From positions 248,001 through 312,000 of the forward strand of contig CAVWXY010000020.1 of assembly GCA_963758945.1 (NCBI GenBank): a stretch of 64,000 nt of DNA. Direction: 5' to 3'. How positions within the stretch are numbered: the first letter of the stretch is position 1; every line of letters starts with the position of its first letter. Below are positions 7,967 through 16,417 of this stretch, one piece after another. A program made the position numbers and the translations under genes. The notes under the pieces are model-generated. The model was given only the letters and a program-made list of their open reading frames with translations. It was not told where the DNA came from and ran no database searches. The stretch is from VAZQ01 sp963758945 (GTDB lineage Bacteria > Pseudomonadota > Alphaproteobacteria > Rhizobiales > Xanthobacteraceae).

Positions 7967-10900
7967 ATGTCATCTCCATTGCGCACCGACCAAATTCTGT
8001 CACTCGAGGTGGAAGCGATTTTTCGACGGCGGAAAGCCGGTTCCGAGCTCAAACTCAACGGCAAAGGAAGGTCTCTTTATAGAAAACTAAATGAGTGCAA
8101 GCTCGCTGCACTCTGTTTGTCGGGCGGAGGCATTCGCAGCGCAGCTTTCGGCTTGGGAATTGTTCAGGCATTGGCAAGCTCACCGGAGACAGTTGCTCCG
8201 ACCGAATGGGACACCATCCCGGAGGAGAAAATCGCTGAGAAAGCCAACAACTCTCTCCTTGCTCAATTCGACTATCTGTCGACCGTATCCGGGGGTGGGT
8301 ATATCGGAAGCTGGCTCTCAACTTGGTGCACGCGAGCGGGCTTTCCACATGTTTGGCGCTATCTTGTGGCAAGGCCGAGCGGCCCGGATATCGAGCCGTC
8401 GCAAATCAATTGGCTGCGTTCCTACAGCAACTACCTCACGCCGAGAATCGGAGCAATGTCCGCGGACGCGTGGAGTGCGTTTTCGACTTACATTTGCAAC
8501 CTTTTGCTCAACTGGTCGATCATCCTGCCCTTGTTTTGCTGTGTCATCATTGCGGTAAAACTTGTTGCGGTCCTGCTCGATGCGATAATGGTTCTGGAAA
8601 ATTGGCTTCCGCCCGCAGGGCAGGAAAATTGGCTAGGATATCCTTGGTTTCACAATGAAAGTAAGAATTGTCCGATCCACTGGCAGCCTTATGTTCTGTT
8701 TTGCGGCATTCCGGGGGTTGCCTTGCTCATCCTTGCGCTGTCATTTCTTTCGCAGAATTGCATACTGCGTGCCGACCTGCCTGCCAGTCCAGCTTCTGCA
8801 ACCCGAGCCTCGCCGTCTCCTTCCCAGCCATCTTCCACTCAGAAAACCTTCCTATTGCGGGCCCTTCTACCTTCGCTCGTCTCCGCGATCCTGCTGGCAC
8901 AGCTTCTCGGAGCCGACCCTGTCGGCAAGCTGGTCGAGAAGCTCGGATCGAGGGGCTGCGATCCGGTCACGACGGGGGGAGTGTCCGTTAAGTCCGTCGA
9001 GGGGCTGGCGAAGGATGCAGGCATCGAAGTCAACGACAAGATCGTTCAATTCGATGGAAAGGAGGTTGGCTCGCTTGAGGACTTTCACGTCTCTTTGAAG
9101 ACCCATACCGGGGATGAGGATGCCACTGTCGTTGTTTCTCGTGGCAAGCAAAAAATTGAGAAGACCCTGGACCTGAGTGAGAGAAGGCGACCGGGGCGGG
9201 CCGGTCAAGCACAGCAGCTGTATCTTAGTGGTCTCGGTCTCGAGGTGGATGCGCCCGGTCAGCTGGAATTGAGATATGAGCTACCCGCCATCTTGGCCGC
9301 TGGCGGCGTCACAGGCGTCTTGGTCTACGCAATCGCCTATGTCATCGGGCGGATCTTTGGCCGCAGAAAGATGGACCTGACCGGGTTTCTCGCTTGGGCA
9401 GTATCCGGCTCGATATACGGCGGATTGCTCGCGTTCGGCCTTTATTTCTTTGCAACGCTGCCGGGCGGCGAGCAGTCCGAGGCGATGTTTGTCGACAGTC
9501 CGGCACTTCCGCTGACAATCGGCGCTCCATTGATCCTGTGCTCGCTGGTCTGCTCCTTGTATGCCTTCCTCGGGTTATCCTGCTACCGACCGCAGTCGGA
9601 CGCCGATCGGGAATGGCTGGGGCGGGCCGGAGGATGGATGTTGGTCGCGGCGGCCGGCTGGTTCGCCCTATCGCTTCTGACATTCGGTGCATTCCTGCTA
9701 TGGAATCGGTATGGCTATTCTGCGCTGCATGCGCTGATCAACGGCTCGATCATCCCGATCAGCGGCATTTCCGGGCTTGTCACGGCGCTGCTCAGCAAGG
9801 GCAAGCTCACGCGGACGCCGACGACGGGAACGGAGTTGATTTGGACACAATCGGCCGAGATCGCCCTGGCAGTTGCGGCGCCCCTGTTCATTGCGGGTTT
9901 GATTTTTCTCCTTTCGGTCGGGATCGACAAGTTGCTGTTGGGAAAGTTGTTATTCCAGGACTTTTCGATGATGTCGGGCGCCGGAGGGCACGACCAAAAC
10001 TTTCAAACCGTGTGGACACAGTTTCTGTCCCCGCTGTTGCTTGGCCTTGTCGCCTTTGCGGTGGTGGGTCTGTGTACGTCGTACTTCATCAATATCAATC
10101 GGTTTTCGCTCCATGCCTTCTATCGCAATCGGCTGATCAGGGCGTTTTTGGGCGCGTCTAGAGACAGGAAACCGGACTTATTCACTGGTTTTGACCCTCT
10201 CGATAATCCAAGAATGCATACTCTTTGGCCAGACAAGGCAGGAAAAGGGTGGCGACCTTTTCATGTCATTAACCTGACCCTCAATCTGGTATCTGGAAAG
10301 AGACTTTCGTGGCAGGAGCGAAAAGCCGCGCCATTCACAGTGAGCCCACTTCATTGCGGCACGGGAAGCACGGGCGAGCAGGGCGCCTCCGCGGACAGTG
10401 GGGCGTACCGCTCAAGTAAAGAATACGGCGCCGGGATTTCACTGGGAACGGCGATGGCGATTTCGGGCGCAGCTGTGAGTCCCAATATGGGCTATCATTC
10501 ATCGCCCTCTGTGACGTTTCTCATGTCCATGCTCAACGTGCGCCTCGGATGGTGGCTCGGCAATCCGACATTCGAGCGCGGCCGACCTTACGAGAACGAT
10601 GGGCCGACTTGGTCGCTTGTGCCGCTGCTTCAAGAGGCGCTGGGTCTGACAACAGACGAAAGGAAATACATCTATTTGTCGGATGGCGGACACTTCGAGA
10701 ATTTAGGGCTGTTTGAAATGATACGTCGGCGCTGCCGCTTGATCCTCGTGATTGATGCGGGATGTGACGCCGACTTCTCGTTCGAGGATCTGGCCAACGC
10801 AGTTCGCAGGATTTCGGTGGACCTTGGCGTGGCGATCAAGTTTTACGATCTCGAGCGATTACAGAAGCGTGTCGACGGCGCAGTGCCCGGAGGGGATCAC

Positions 10901-11251
10901 GCATATCATGCAGTTGGAGAAATCGACTATCGGAAGGCGGACGGTGCTGCCGAGAACGGCATAATAGTCTATATTAAGCCGAGCTATCACGGCAGCGGAG
11001 ATGCTGGCATCAAAGGGTATGCCACAGCGAACCCTGACTTTCCACATGAAACAACGCTGGATCAGTGGTTTAGCGAGTCTCAATTCGAGAGCTATCGTTC
11101 CCTTGGCTTTGAAATCATGGATGGCATTCTGAAGCGAGCTATGCAGGAGTCGACTTGTGTCGCCGCTCCAGGCTTAGAGAATATATTCGACGTCATCCAT
11201 CGAAGAGCGTTGACGCAGTTCACCATGAACAAGGCGGCTGCTATTTCGTAG
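7967..11251 (+). CDS. Large polytopic patatin-like phospholipase with PDZ domain
   Basis: 1094 residues, ATG preceded by GAGGGG. The patatin/cPLA2-type catalytic elements are split. The glycine-rich oxyanion motif (LCLSGGGIRSAAFGLG, residues 50-64) and nucleophile region (YLSTVSGGGYIGSW, Ser about 108) lie near the N-terminus. The catalytic Asp motif SDGGHFENLGLFEM lies at about residue 906. Between them are about ten membrane segments (residues about 165-330 and 425-720) and a PDZ-like domain near 335-410 (VSVKSVEGLAKDAGIEVNDK and the strand DATVVVSRGKQ). The nucleophile elbow lacks the usual first Gly (TVSGG), which is frequent in large bacterial members. Probable membrane lipid acyl hydrolase; substrate and trigger are unknown. 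It shares the lower GC of the pel block. Confidence 0.8.
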   Translation: MSSPLRTDQILSLEVEAIFRRRKAGSELKLNGKGRSLYRKLNECKLAALCLSGGGIRSAAFGLGIVQALASSPETVAPTEWDTIPEEKIAEKANNSLLAQFDYLSTVSGGGYIGSWLSTWCTRAGFPHVWRYLVARPSGPDIEPSQINWLRSYSNYLTPRIGAMSADAWSAFSTYICNLLLNWSIILPLFCCVIIAVKLVAVLLDAIMVLENWLPPAGQENWLGYPWFHNESKNCPIHWQPYVLFCGIPGVALLILALSFLSQNCILRADLPASPASATRASPSPSQPSSTQKTFLLRALLPSLVSAILLAQLLGADPVGKLVEKLGSRGCDPVTTGGVSVKSVEGLAKDAGIEVNDKIVQFDGKEVGSLEDFHVSLKTHTGDEDATVVVSRGKQKIEKTLDLSERRRPGRAGQAQQLYLSGLGLEVDAPGQLELRYELPAILAAGGVTGVLVYAIAYVIGRIFGRRKMDLTGFLAWAVSGSIYGGLLAFGLYFFATLPGGEQSEAMFVDSPALPLTIGAPLILCSLVCSLYAFLGLSCYRPQSDADREWLGRAGGWMLVAAAGWFALSLLTFGAFLLWNRYGYSALHALINGSIIPISGISGLVTALLSKGKLTRTPTTGTELIWTQSAEIALAVAAPLFIAGLIFLLSVGIDKLLLGKLLFQDFSMMSGAGGHDQNFQTVWTQFLSPLLLGLVAFAVVGLCTSYFININRFSLHAFYRNRLIRAFLGASRDRKPDLFTGFDPLDNPRMHTLWPDKAGKGWRPFHVINLTLNLVSGKRLSWQERKAAPFTVSPLHCGTGSTGEQGASADSGAYRSSKEYGAGISLGTAMAISGAAVSPNMGYHSSPSVTFLMSMLNVRLGWWLGNPTFERGRPYENDGPTWSLVPLLQEALGLTTDERKYIYLSDGGHFENLGLFEMIRRRCRLILVIDAGCDADFSFEDLANAVRRISVDLGVAIKFYDLERLQKRVDGAVPGGDHAYHAVGEIDYRKADGAAENGIIVYIKPSYHGSGDAGIKGYATANPDFPHETTLDQWFSESQFESYRSLGFEIMDGILKRAMQESTCVAAPGLENIFDVIHRRALTQFTMNKAAAIS

Positions 11252-11458
11252 CCTCGCAGCCGGCCGAAGAGGTGCAAGGGCTATGCAGCCAGTCGGTCGG
11301 CCACAAGACGACCGGCCCGGGGCTTGCGCCGGGTGAGCTGGCAAGTTCCGGGACTGCCGCTGCGATACCTTGGCAGCGCGCGATGCAAGTCCTACGGGAG
11401 TGGGCTTCGCAATCGCTCTTGAATCAAGGAATATCAGCATCCCCACAAGCCCCGTGGC

Positions 11459-13312
11459 TTACCGCCGCCCGAACAGCCGCTCGATGTCGGCGAGCTTCAA
11501 TTCGACATAGGTCGGACGGCCGTGGTTGCACTGGCCGGAATTCGGCGTCGCTTCCATCTCACGCAACAGCGCATTCATCTCTTCCGGCTTGAGCCGCCGG
11601 CCGGCGCGCACCGAGCCGTGGCAGGCCATGGTGGCGGCGACGTGCATCAGCCGGCGTTCCAGCGGCAGCGCCTCGTCCCATTCCGCCATGTGCTCGGCGA
11701 GATTGCGCACGAGCGCCTGCGCGTCGATCTCGCCAAGGAGCGAGGGGGTCTCGCGCACCGCGACCGCCCCCGGCCCGAACGGCTCGATGGCGAGGCCGTA
11801 GCGCGCAAGCTCCTCGGCGCGCGCCGCGATGCGCTCGACGTCGGCCGCGTCGAGCTCGACGATCTCCGGGATGAGCAGGATCTGGCGCGCGACCCCGGCG
11901 CTCGCCAGCGCCGCCTTCAGGCGCTCGTAGACGATGCGCTCGTGGGCGGCGTGCTGGTCGACGATCACGATGCCGTCGCGCGTCTGCGCCACGATATAGG
12001 TCGCGTGCACCTGCGCGCGCGCGGCGCCGAGCGGCCGGTCGAGGAGGTCGGGCGCGCCCTCGGCCATGTCGACGCGCGCGTCGGCGGCGGGCGCGCCGGT
12101 ATCGAACGCCGCCTGCGCCGCCGCGGCGAAGCCGAGCGCGCCGCCGCCGCGCATGGGGAAGCCGCGCAGATCGATCGGGCGCGCTGGCGAGCGGTGCCAG
12201 TCCCAAGTCCCGTGCCGGACGCCGCCGGAACCGCCGCCCGCGGGATCGCGCCGCGGCAGCGCGGCGGGACGCAAGGCGGCGACGGTCGCGCTGCCGCCGG
12301 TGGTGGCGGCGCGCCGGCCTTCGCGCGCCAACGCATCCTGCAGCGCACGGATGATGAGGCCGCGCACGAGTCCGCCATCGCGGAAGCGCACCTCGGCCTT
12401 GGCGGGGTGCACGTTGACGTCGACCTCGCGCGGATCGACGGTGACGAACAGCGCCACCACGGGATGGCGGTCGCGCGGCAGGTAGTCGGCATAGGCCGCG
12501 CGCACCACGCCGATGAGGAGCTTGTCGCGCACCGGGCGGCCGTTGACGAAAAGATATTGCCCGAGCGAGTTGGCGCGGGTGAGCGTCGGCAGCGCGGCGA
12601 AGCCCTCGATCATGAGCCCCTCGCGTCCACCCTGCACCTCGACCGCGTTGGCGCGGAACTCGCCCCCGAGAATATCGCCGAGGCGGGCAAGCCGTCCGGC
12701 GGCGCCAGGGAGCGCCGCTGCCCAGGTCACCGGCGCGCGCTCCTCGCCCGCGAGCGTGAAGGCGACATCGGGGCGGCTCATGGCGAGGCGCCGCACCACG
12801 TCGCGAACGGCTTCGCCCTCGCTGCGGTCGCTCTTGAGGAATTTGAGTCGCGCCGGCGTCGCGTAGAAGAGGTCGCGCACCTCGACGCGCGTGCCTGCGC
12901 CGAGCGCGCCGGGCTTGAGGTGCGACTTCGCGCCGCCGTCGACCGCGATCGTCCAGGCGTGCGGCTCGTGCGCGTGCCGGGTGGTGATGGAAAGATGCGC
13001 CACCGCGCCGACCGAGGGGAGCGCCTCGCCGCGGAAGCCGAGGGTGCGGATGTCGTTGAGGTCGTCGTCGGGGAGCTTCGATGTGGCGTGGCGCTCGACC
13101 GCGAGCGCGAGGTCGGCGCGCGTCATGCCCGCGCCGTCGTCGCTCACCCGGATCAGCCGGCGGCCGCCGCCGTCGGTCACCACCTCGATGCGCGTGGCGC
13201 CGGCGTCGAGCGCGTTCTCCACGAGCTCCTTGACCACGCTCGCCGGACGCTCGACCACCTCGCCGGCGGCGATGCGGTTGACGACGCCTTCGGAGAGCTG
13301 GCGGACGGGCAT
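11459..13312 (-). CDS. mutL: DNA mismatch repair protein MutL
   Basis: 617 residues. The N-terminal GHKL ATPase is complete: VKELVENALDAGATRIEV, SDDGAGMTRADL, TLGFRGEALPSVGAVA and DLFYATPARLKFL. The C-terminal part carries the endonuclease motif DQHAAHERIVYE (DQHA-x2-E-x4-E), followed by ATMACHGSVRAGRRL and GQCNHGRPTYVEL, so it is of the nicking type found in bacteria without MutH. It couples mismatch recognition by MutS to strand incision. Between the domains is a proline/alanine-rich linker. GC and codon use are clearly higher than in the preceding block, marking the return to core chromosome. Confidence 0.97.
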   Translation of the reverse strand: MPVRQLSEGVVNRIAAGEVVERPASVVKELVENALDAGATRIEVVTDGGGRRLIRVSDDGAGMTRADLALAVERHATSKLPDDDLNDIRTLGFRGEALPSVGAVAHLSITTRHAHEPHAWTIAVDGGAKSHLKPGALGAGTRVEVRDLFYATPARLKFLKSDRSEGEAVRDVVRRLAMSRPDVAFTLAGEERAPVTWAAALPGAAGRLARLGDILGGEFRANAVEVQGGREGLMIEGFAALPTLTRANSLGQYLFVNGRPVRDKLLIGVVRAAYADYLPRDRHPVVALFVTVDPREVDVNVHPAKAEVRFRDGGLVRGLIIRALQDALAREGRRAATTGGSATVAALRPAALPRRDPAGGGSGGVRHGTWDWHRSPARPIDLRGFPMRGGGALGFAAAAQAAFDTGAPAADARVDMAEGAPDLLDRPLGAARAQVHATYIVAQTRDGIVIVDQHAAHERIVYERLKAALASAGVARQILLIPEIVELDAADVERIAARAEELARYGLAIEPFGPGAVAVRETPSLLGEIDAQALVRNLAEHMAEWDEALPLERRLMHVAATMACHGSVRAGRRLKPEEMNALLREMEATPNSGQCNHGRPTYVELKLADIERLFGRR

Positions 13313-13384
13313 CGATGGTTCCGGGCGAATCGGCGGATTGCGACGGCGCAGTCTACCCGCCCGGTCATGCTGCGCGAAGCCGGC

Positions 13385-13855
13385 TCAGCCGTCGCCCTTG
13401 CCGCGCTTGTCGGTTGCGGCCGCGTAGAAGGCTTCCACCCAGCGGCCCGCGACCAGGAGCACGAGCGCCAGCACCACCGCGATGCCGACGGTCTTCCACG
13501 CCGCGAGCCCGCAGGCGATGCCGAGCGCCGCGGTGATCCAGACCGTGGCCGCCGTGGTCAATCCCTCGACTTGGCGCGCTTTCATATCGCGCAGGATCAC
13601 GCCCGCGCCGATGAAGCTGATCCCCGCCATCACGCCCTGGATGATGCCCTGCACCACGCGGCTGAGCGCGTCGGGGTGCTCGGCCATGCCTTCGACCTGG
13701 ATCCCGGCGAGCGACACGATCGCCGCGCCGAGCGCGACCAGGCCGAGCGTGCGCATCCCGATCGGCTTGTCGGCGAGATCGCGATTGACCCCGATCAGCA
13801 TGCCGGCGAGCGCGGCGGCGCCCAGGCGCAGGACGACGTCGATGGTTTCGTTCAT
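13385..13855 (-). CDS. MgtC/SapB family inner-membrane protein
   Basis: 156 residues, starting MNETIDVVLRLGAAALAGML. It has the MgtC N-terminal membrane domain: LIGVNRDLADKPIGMRTLGL, GISFIGAGVILRDMKARQVE, then GLTTAATVWITAALGIACGL, with about five hydrophobic helices. It lacks the C-terminal ACT-like domain of Salmonella MgtC, so it is of the short SapB kind. Members are linked to magnesium limitation and ATP synthase control, but short forms are poorly characterised. It lies 72 bases downstream of the mutL start on the same strand. Confidence 0.88.
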   Translation of the reverse strand: MNETIDVVLRLGAAALAGMLIGVNRDLADKPIGMRTLGLVALGAAIVSLAGIQVEGMAEHPDALSRVVQGIIQGVMAGISFIGAGVILRDMKARQVEGLTTAATVWITAALGIACGLAAWKTVGIAVVLALVLLVAGRWVEAFYAAATDKRGKGDG

Positions 13856-13957
13856 GGCAGCCTCCGCCGGTAAAGCGCGAGGCCATAACGTTCGGCGCGG
13901 CAAAAAGTGCGACCACGGCGAATAAAAGCGGTTCCCGCCGACCTGGCATTGGCCACC

Positions 13958-14060
13958 GTCATTCCGCGGCGCCGCGAAGCGGCGAACCCGGAATCCACAA
14001 CCACTGCCGGCGATCATGGATACCAGGCTCCCTCGCTGTGCTCGGGCCCGGGAATGGCGA
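13958..14060. repeat. REP-like inverted pair
   Basis: Intergenic pair of imperfect palindromes: left part begins GTCATTCCGCGG and ends CCCGGAATCCA, right part reads ATGGATACCAGG then GGGCCCGGGAATGGCGAC. The outer ends are inverted relative to each other, as in REP/BIME units of Bradyrhizobium-type genomes. The remaining bases of the 375-base gap (13856-14230) hold no supported gene. Confidence 0.65.
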
Positions 14061-14230
14061 CCGAGAGATTGGTGCAAATCGATCGGGACCCGTTCTTGGT
14101 ACGGCTTGTCGCAGAGCGCGGGCGGCTCGCCCCTCTGCCGCCGGCATTGGTCGCTGGCGGACCAATTCCCGGCTGGATAAGCTGACGCATGGGGACTCGA
14201 AGCCGGCCGACACGACGGCCGCGACAGCCA

Positions 14231-15247
14231 ATGACGCAAACGCGCCTTGCCAACCTTGCGCTCCAAGGCGGCGGCGCCCACGGCGCCTTCACCTGGGGCG
14301 CTCTGAAGCGGCTCCTGCAGGAGCCGCGTCTCGAGATCGACGGCATCAGCGCGACGAGTGCGGGCGCCATCAACGCCGTCGTGCTCGCCCATGGTCTCAC
14401 CGTCGGCGGGCGCGAGGGCGCCATCGACGCGCTCGCCGATTTCTGGCAGCGGATCGCGAGGACGGCGACGTGGGGCGCCTTGCAACCTTTGTGGTACGAC
14501 CCGGCAACCCAAAACCGCGGCCTCGAGCATTCCCCCGCCTATTTTTTCTTCGATCTCATGTCCCGCGTGTTTTCGCCCTATCAATTCAATCCCTGCAACT
14601 ACAATCCCCTCGAGCGGCTGCTGGAGGAGGTGGTCGACTTCGAGGGACTGCGTCGCCGATGCGCAATCAAGCTTTTCCTGTGCGCAACCAATGTGCGCAC
14701 GGGCAAAGTTCGCGTCTTCACCAATGAGGAGATTTGCGTGCGGCGGGTGCTTGCTTCCGCGTGCCTGCCGCAGCTTTGCCAGGCGGTCGAAATCGACGGA
14801 GAATATTTCTGGGACGGCGGATACATGGGCAACCCCGCGCTGTTTCCGCTGATCTATGGATGCAAGTCGCCCGACATCATCGTGATCCACGTCAACCCGA
14901 CCGAACGCCTCGAAATACCGAAGACGGCGCAGGAGATCATCAATCGCATCAATGAAATCAGTTTCAATTCGTCGCTGTTTCGCGAGATGCGCGCGATTGC
15001 ATTCGTCAGCAAGCTCATCGAGGACGGACGGGTCACGGACGGCAGTCTCAAGCGCATTTTGATTCACGCGATCGAGGCCGATGACGTGATGCAGGGTCTC
15101 GGGCCCATGAGCCAGCTCAATGCCGATTGGCAGTTTCTGCTGCGCCTGCACGACATCGGGCAGGACCGCGCCGCCCGCTGGCTCGAGGCGCATTTCGACA
15201 TGGTCGGCGTCGCATCGACGGTCGATATTCGGGCGAAGTATCTGTAG
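14231..15247 (+). CDS. Patatin-like phospholipase (RssA type)
   Basis: 338 residues from ATG 14231. All patatin elements are close together at the front: oxyanion motif ALQGGGAHGAFTWGALKRL, nucleophile elbow GISATSAGAINAVV (Ser in ATSAG) and catalytic Asp motif EYFWDGGYMGNPAL at about residue 200. No signal peptide or membrane helix is seen, so it is probably a cytoplasmic or peripheral acyl hydrolase on membrane lipids. It is a compact and separate lineage from the 1094-residue patatin protein 3 kb upstream. It stands alone on the plus strand between two REP-containing gaps. Confidence 0.88.
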   Translation: MTQTRLANLALQGGGAHGAFTWGALKRLLQEPRLEIDGISATSAGAINAVVLAHGLTVGGREGAIDALADFWQRIARTATWGALQPLWYDPATQNRGLEHSPAYFFFDLMSRVFSPYQFNPCNYNPLERLLEEVVDFEGLRRRCAIKLFLCATNVRTGKVRVFTNEEICVRRVLASACLPQLCQAVEIDGEYFWDGGYMGNPALFPLIYGCKSPDIIVIHVNPTERLEIPKTAQEIINRINEISFNSSLFREMRAIAFVSKLIEDGRVTDGSLKRILIHAIEADDVMQGLGPMSQLNADWQFLLRLHDIGQDRAARWLEAHFDMVGVASTVDIRAKYL

Positions 15248-15825
15248 GCGTGATCGGGACCGACGCCGCAAGCCCGGGGAGCCGAACCATTCGTCGTCAC
15301 GCCCACGTCTTTGACTACGTTATTGACTACGTATCGCGTCTGTGATAAGGATTCGAAAATCCCGCTCGTCGAGGGGCGTCTCCGGAGATGATCCCGAAGG
15401 CGGAGCGGGAGGTGACGTCGAACCGCGGCGCGTAATCGCCAGGCCCCATCCGCCCCTCGCTTGGGGCCGGATGGAAAGAGGAAAGAGAAACCCGGGCGCA
15501 GCAACGCGCCGCGGGAACGAAGAAGACTGCGTTGTTTGACATCGTGAAGAGGAAACGACGCGAGCGGCGCAGCGGTCAACGTCGCGCTCGAAACGCCATC
15601 GCGTCGGCGGCAACGCGCTCGGTCCCGACCCAGCGCGCGCCTCGGCGCGCCCTCGCGGCAACGCCCCCGCACGCGCGTGGGCGCCGACCTCGAGGCGACC
15701 GCGCCAGCCACCGGTCCCTGTATTTTTCCTGTTGTTTACAGGAGCGGGTTGCAATCCAGACGTGATGCCCGCGGGCGTGGTCGCATCGGCCCGTGACCTC
15801 GGCAGGCGCGTGAGCGCCGTCGATT
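15248..15825. other. Long intergenic stretch without a supported gene
   Basis: 578 bases. Two 10-bp direct repeats TTGACTACGT (15311-15320 and 15323-15332, period 12) sit about 70 bases after the patatin stop and resemble a duplicated -35 element or protein site. An inverted repeat surrounds 15450-15480 (CCCCATCCGCCCC with GGGGCCGGATGG). The remaining sequence is very GC-rich; short open frames on both strands have no recognisable product. Confidence 0.4.
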
Positions 15826-16248
15826 CTACTCGAACCCGGGCTTGTCCTGCCGCCAGCCCTTGACGGCGGCGCGGCGCTTCTTCGATTCCAGCCGGCGCTC
15901 GCGCGAGCCCGCGGTCGGCTTGGTCGGCCGGCGCGGGGTCGGCGCCACCGCGGCGCGCCGGATCAGGTCGGCGAGACGCTCGCGCGCGTCCTGCCGGTTG
16001 CGCTCCTGGGTGCGGTGGCGCTGCGCGTTGATGACCAGCACGCCCTCGCGGGTGAGGCGCTTGCCGGCGAGGCGTTCGAGCCGCGCGCGTACGTCGTCGG
16101 GAAGATTCGGCGAGCCGCGCACGTCGAAGCGCAGCTGCACGGCGCTGGCGAGCTTGTTGACGTTCTGCCCGCCCGGGCCCGACGCGCGGATGAAGCGCTC
16201 CTCCAGCTCGTCCTCGGCGAGCGCGATGGTCCTGGTGATGCGGATCAT
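15826..16248 (-). CDS. arfB: Alternative ribosome-rescue factor ArfB (YaeJ)
   Basis: 140 residues. It carries the peptidyl-tRNA hydrolase loop ASGPGGQNVNKLASAV with the catalytic GGQ motif, and ends in a basic tail (RRLESKKRRAAVKGW) that in ArfB threads into the empty mRNA channel. This short, release-factor-like layout distinguishes it from RF1/RF2. It frees ribosomes stalled without a stop codon. The ATG at 16248 starts directly at MIRITRTIALAEDELEERFI; upstream in-frame sequence (MRRLRRAPAACYAAA) looks non-native. Confidence 0.93.
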   Translation of the reverse strand: MIRITRTIALAEDELEERFIRASGPGGQNVNKLASAVQLRFDVRGSPNLPDDVRARLERLAGKRLTREGVLVINAQRHRTQERNRQDARERLADLIRRAAVAPTPRRPTKPTAGSRERRLESKKRRAAVKGWRQDKPGFE

Positions 16249-16317
16249 CGCGGCAGCATAGCATGCGGCCGGCGCGCGCCGCAGGCGGCGCACGCCGCGT
16301 GCGGCAGCTAGTCTAAA

Positions 16318-16417
16318 GCATGATCCCGAAAAGTGTGCAGCGGTTTTCGGAAAAGATCATGCTCAGACAAGAAGCTAGATCGGGATGGCGATTTGAAGAA
16401 AAGTCATCCCGATCTAG
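16318..16417. repeat. Two-hairpin palindromic element, GCATGATCC family
   Basis: First palindrome 16318-16362: GCATGATC with GATCATGC, inner CCGAAAA with TTTTCGG. Second palindrome 16375-16417: perfect 13-bp arms CTAGATCGGGATG and CATCCCGATCTAG. A linker of 12 bases separates them. This intergenic palindrome type is widespread in Bradyrhizobium-like genomes. The stop codon of the adjacent M16 peptidase (TAG read on the minus strand at 16416-16414) lies inside the right CTAG arm. Confidence 0.85.

Noticed and set aside
11522..13873. 783-residue open frame on the plus strand across mutL
   Set aside because: It is the antisense shadow of mutL in a GC-rich genome: Arg/Ala/His-rich, no domain, while mutL on the other strand has all motifs.
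14231..15247. Patatin-like toxin effector (CapV or Tle type)
   Set aside because: No cyclic-nucleotide synthase, immunity gene or secretion genes are adjacent; an ordinary RssA-like phospholipase fits better.
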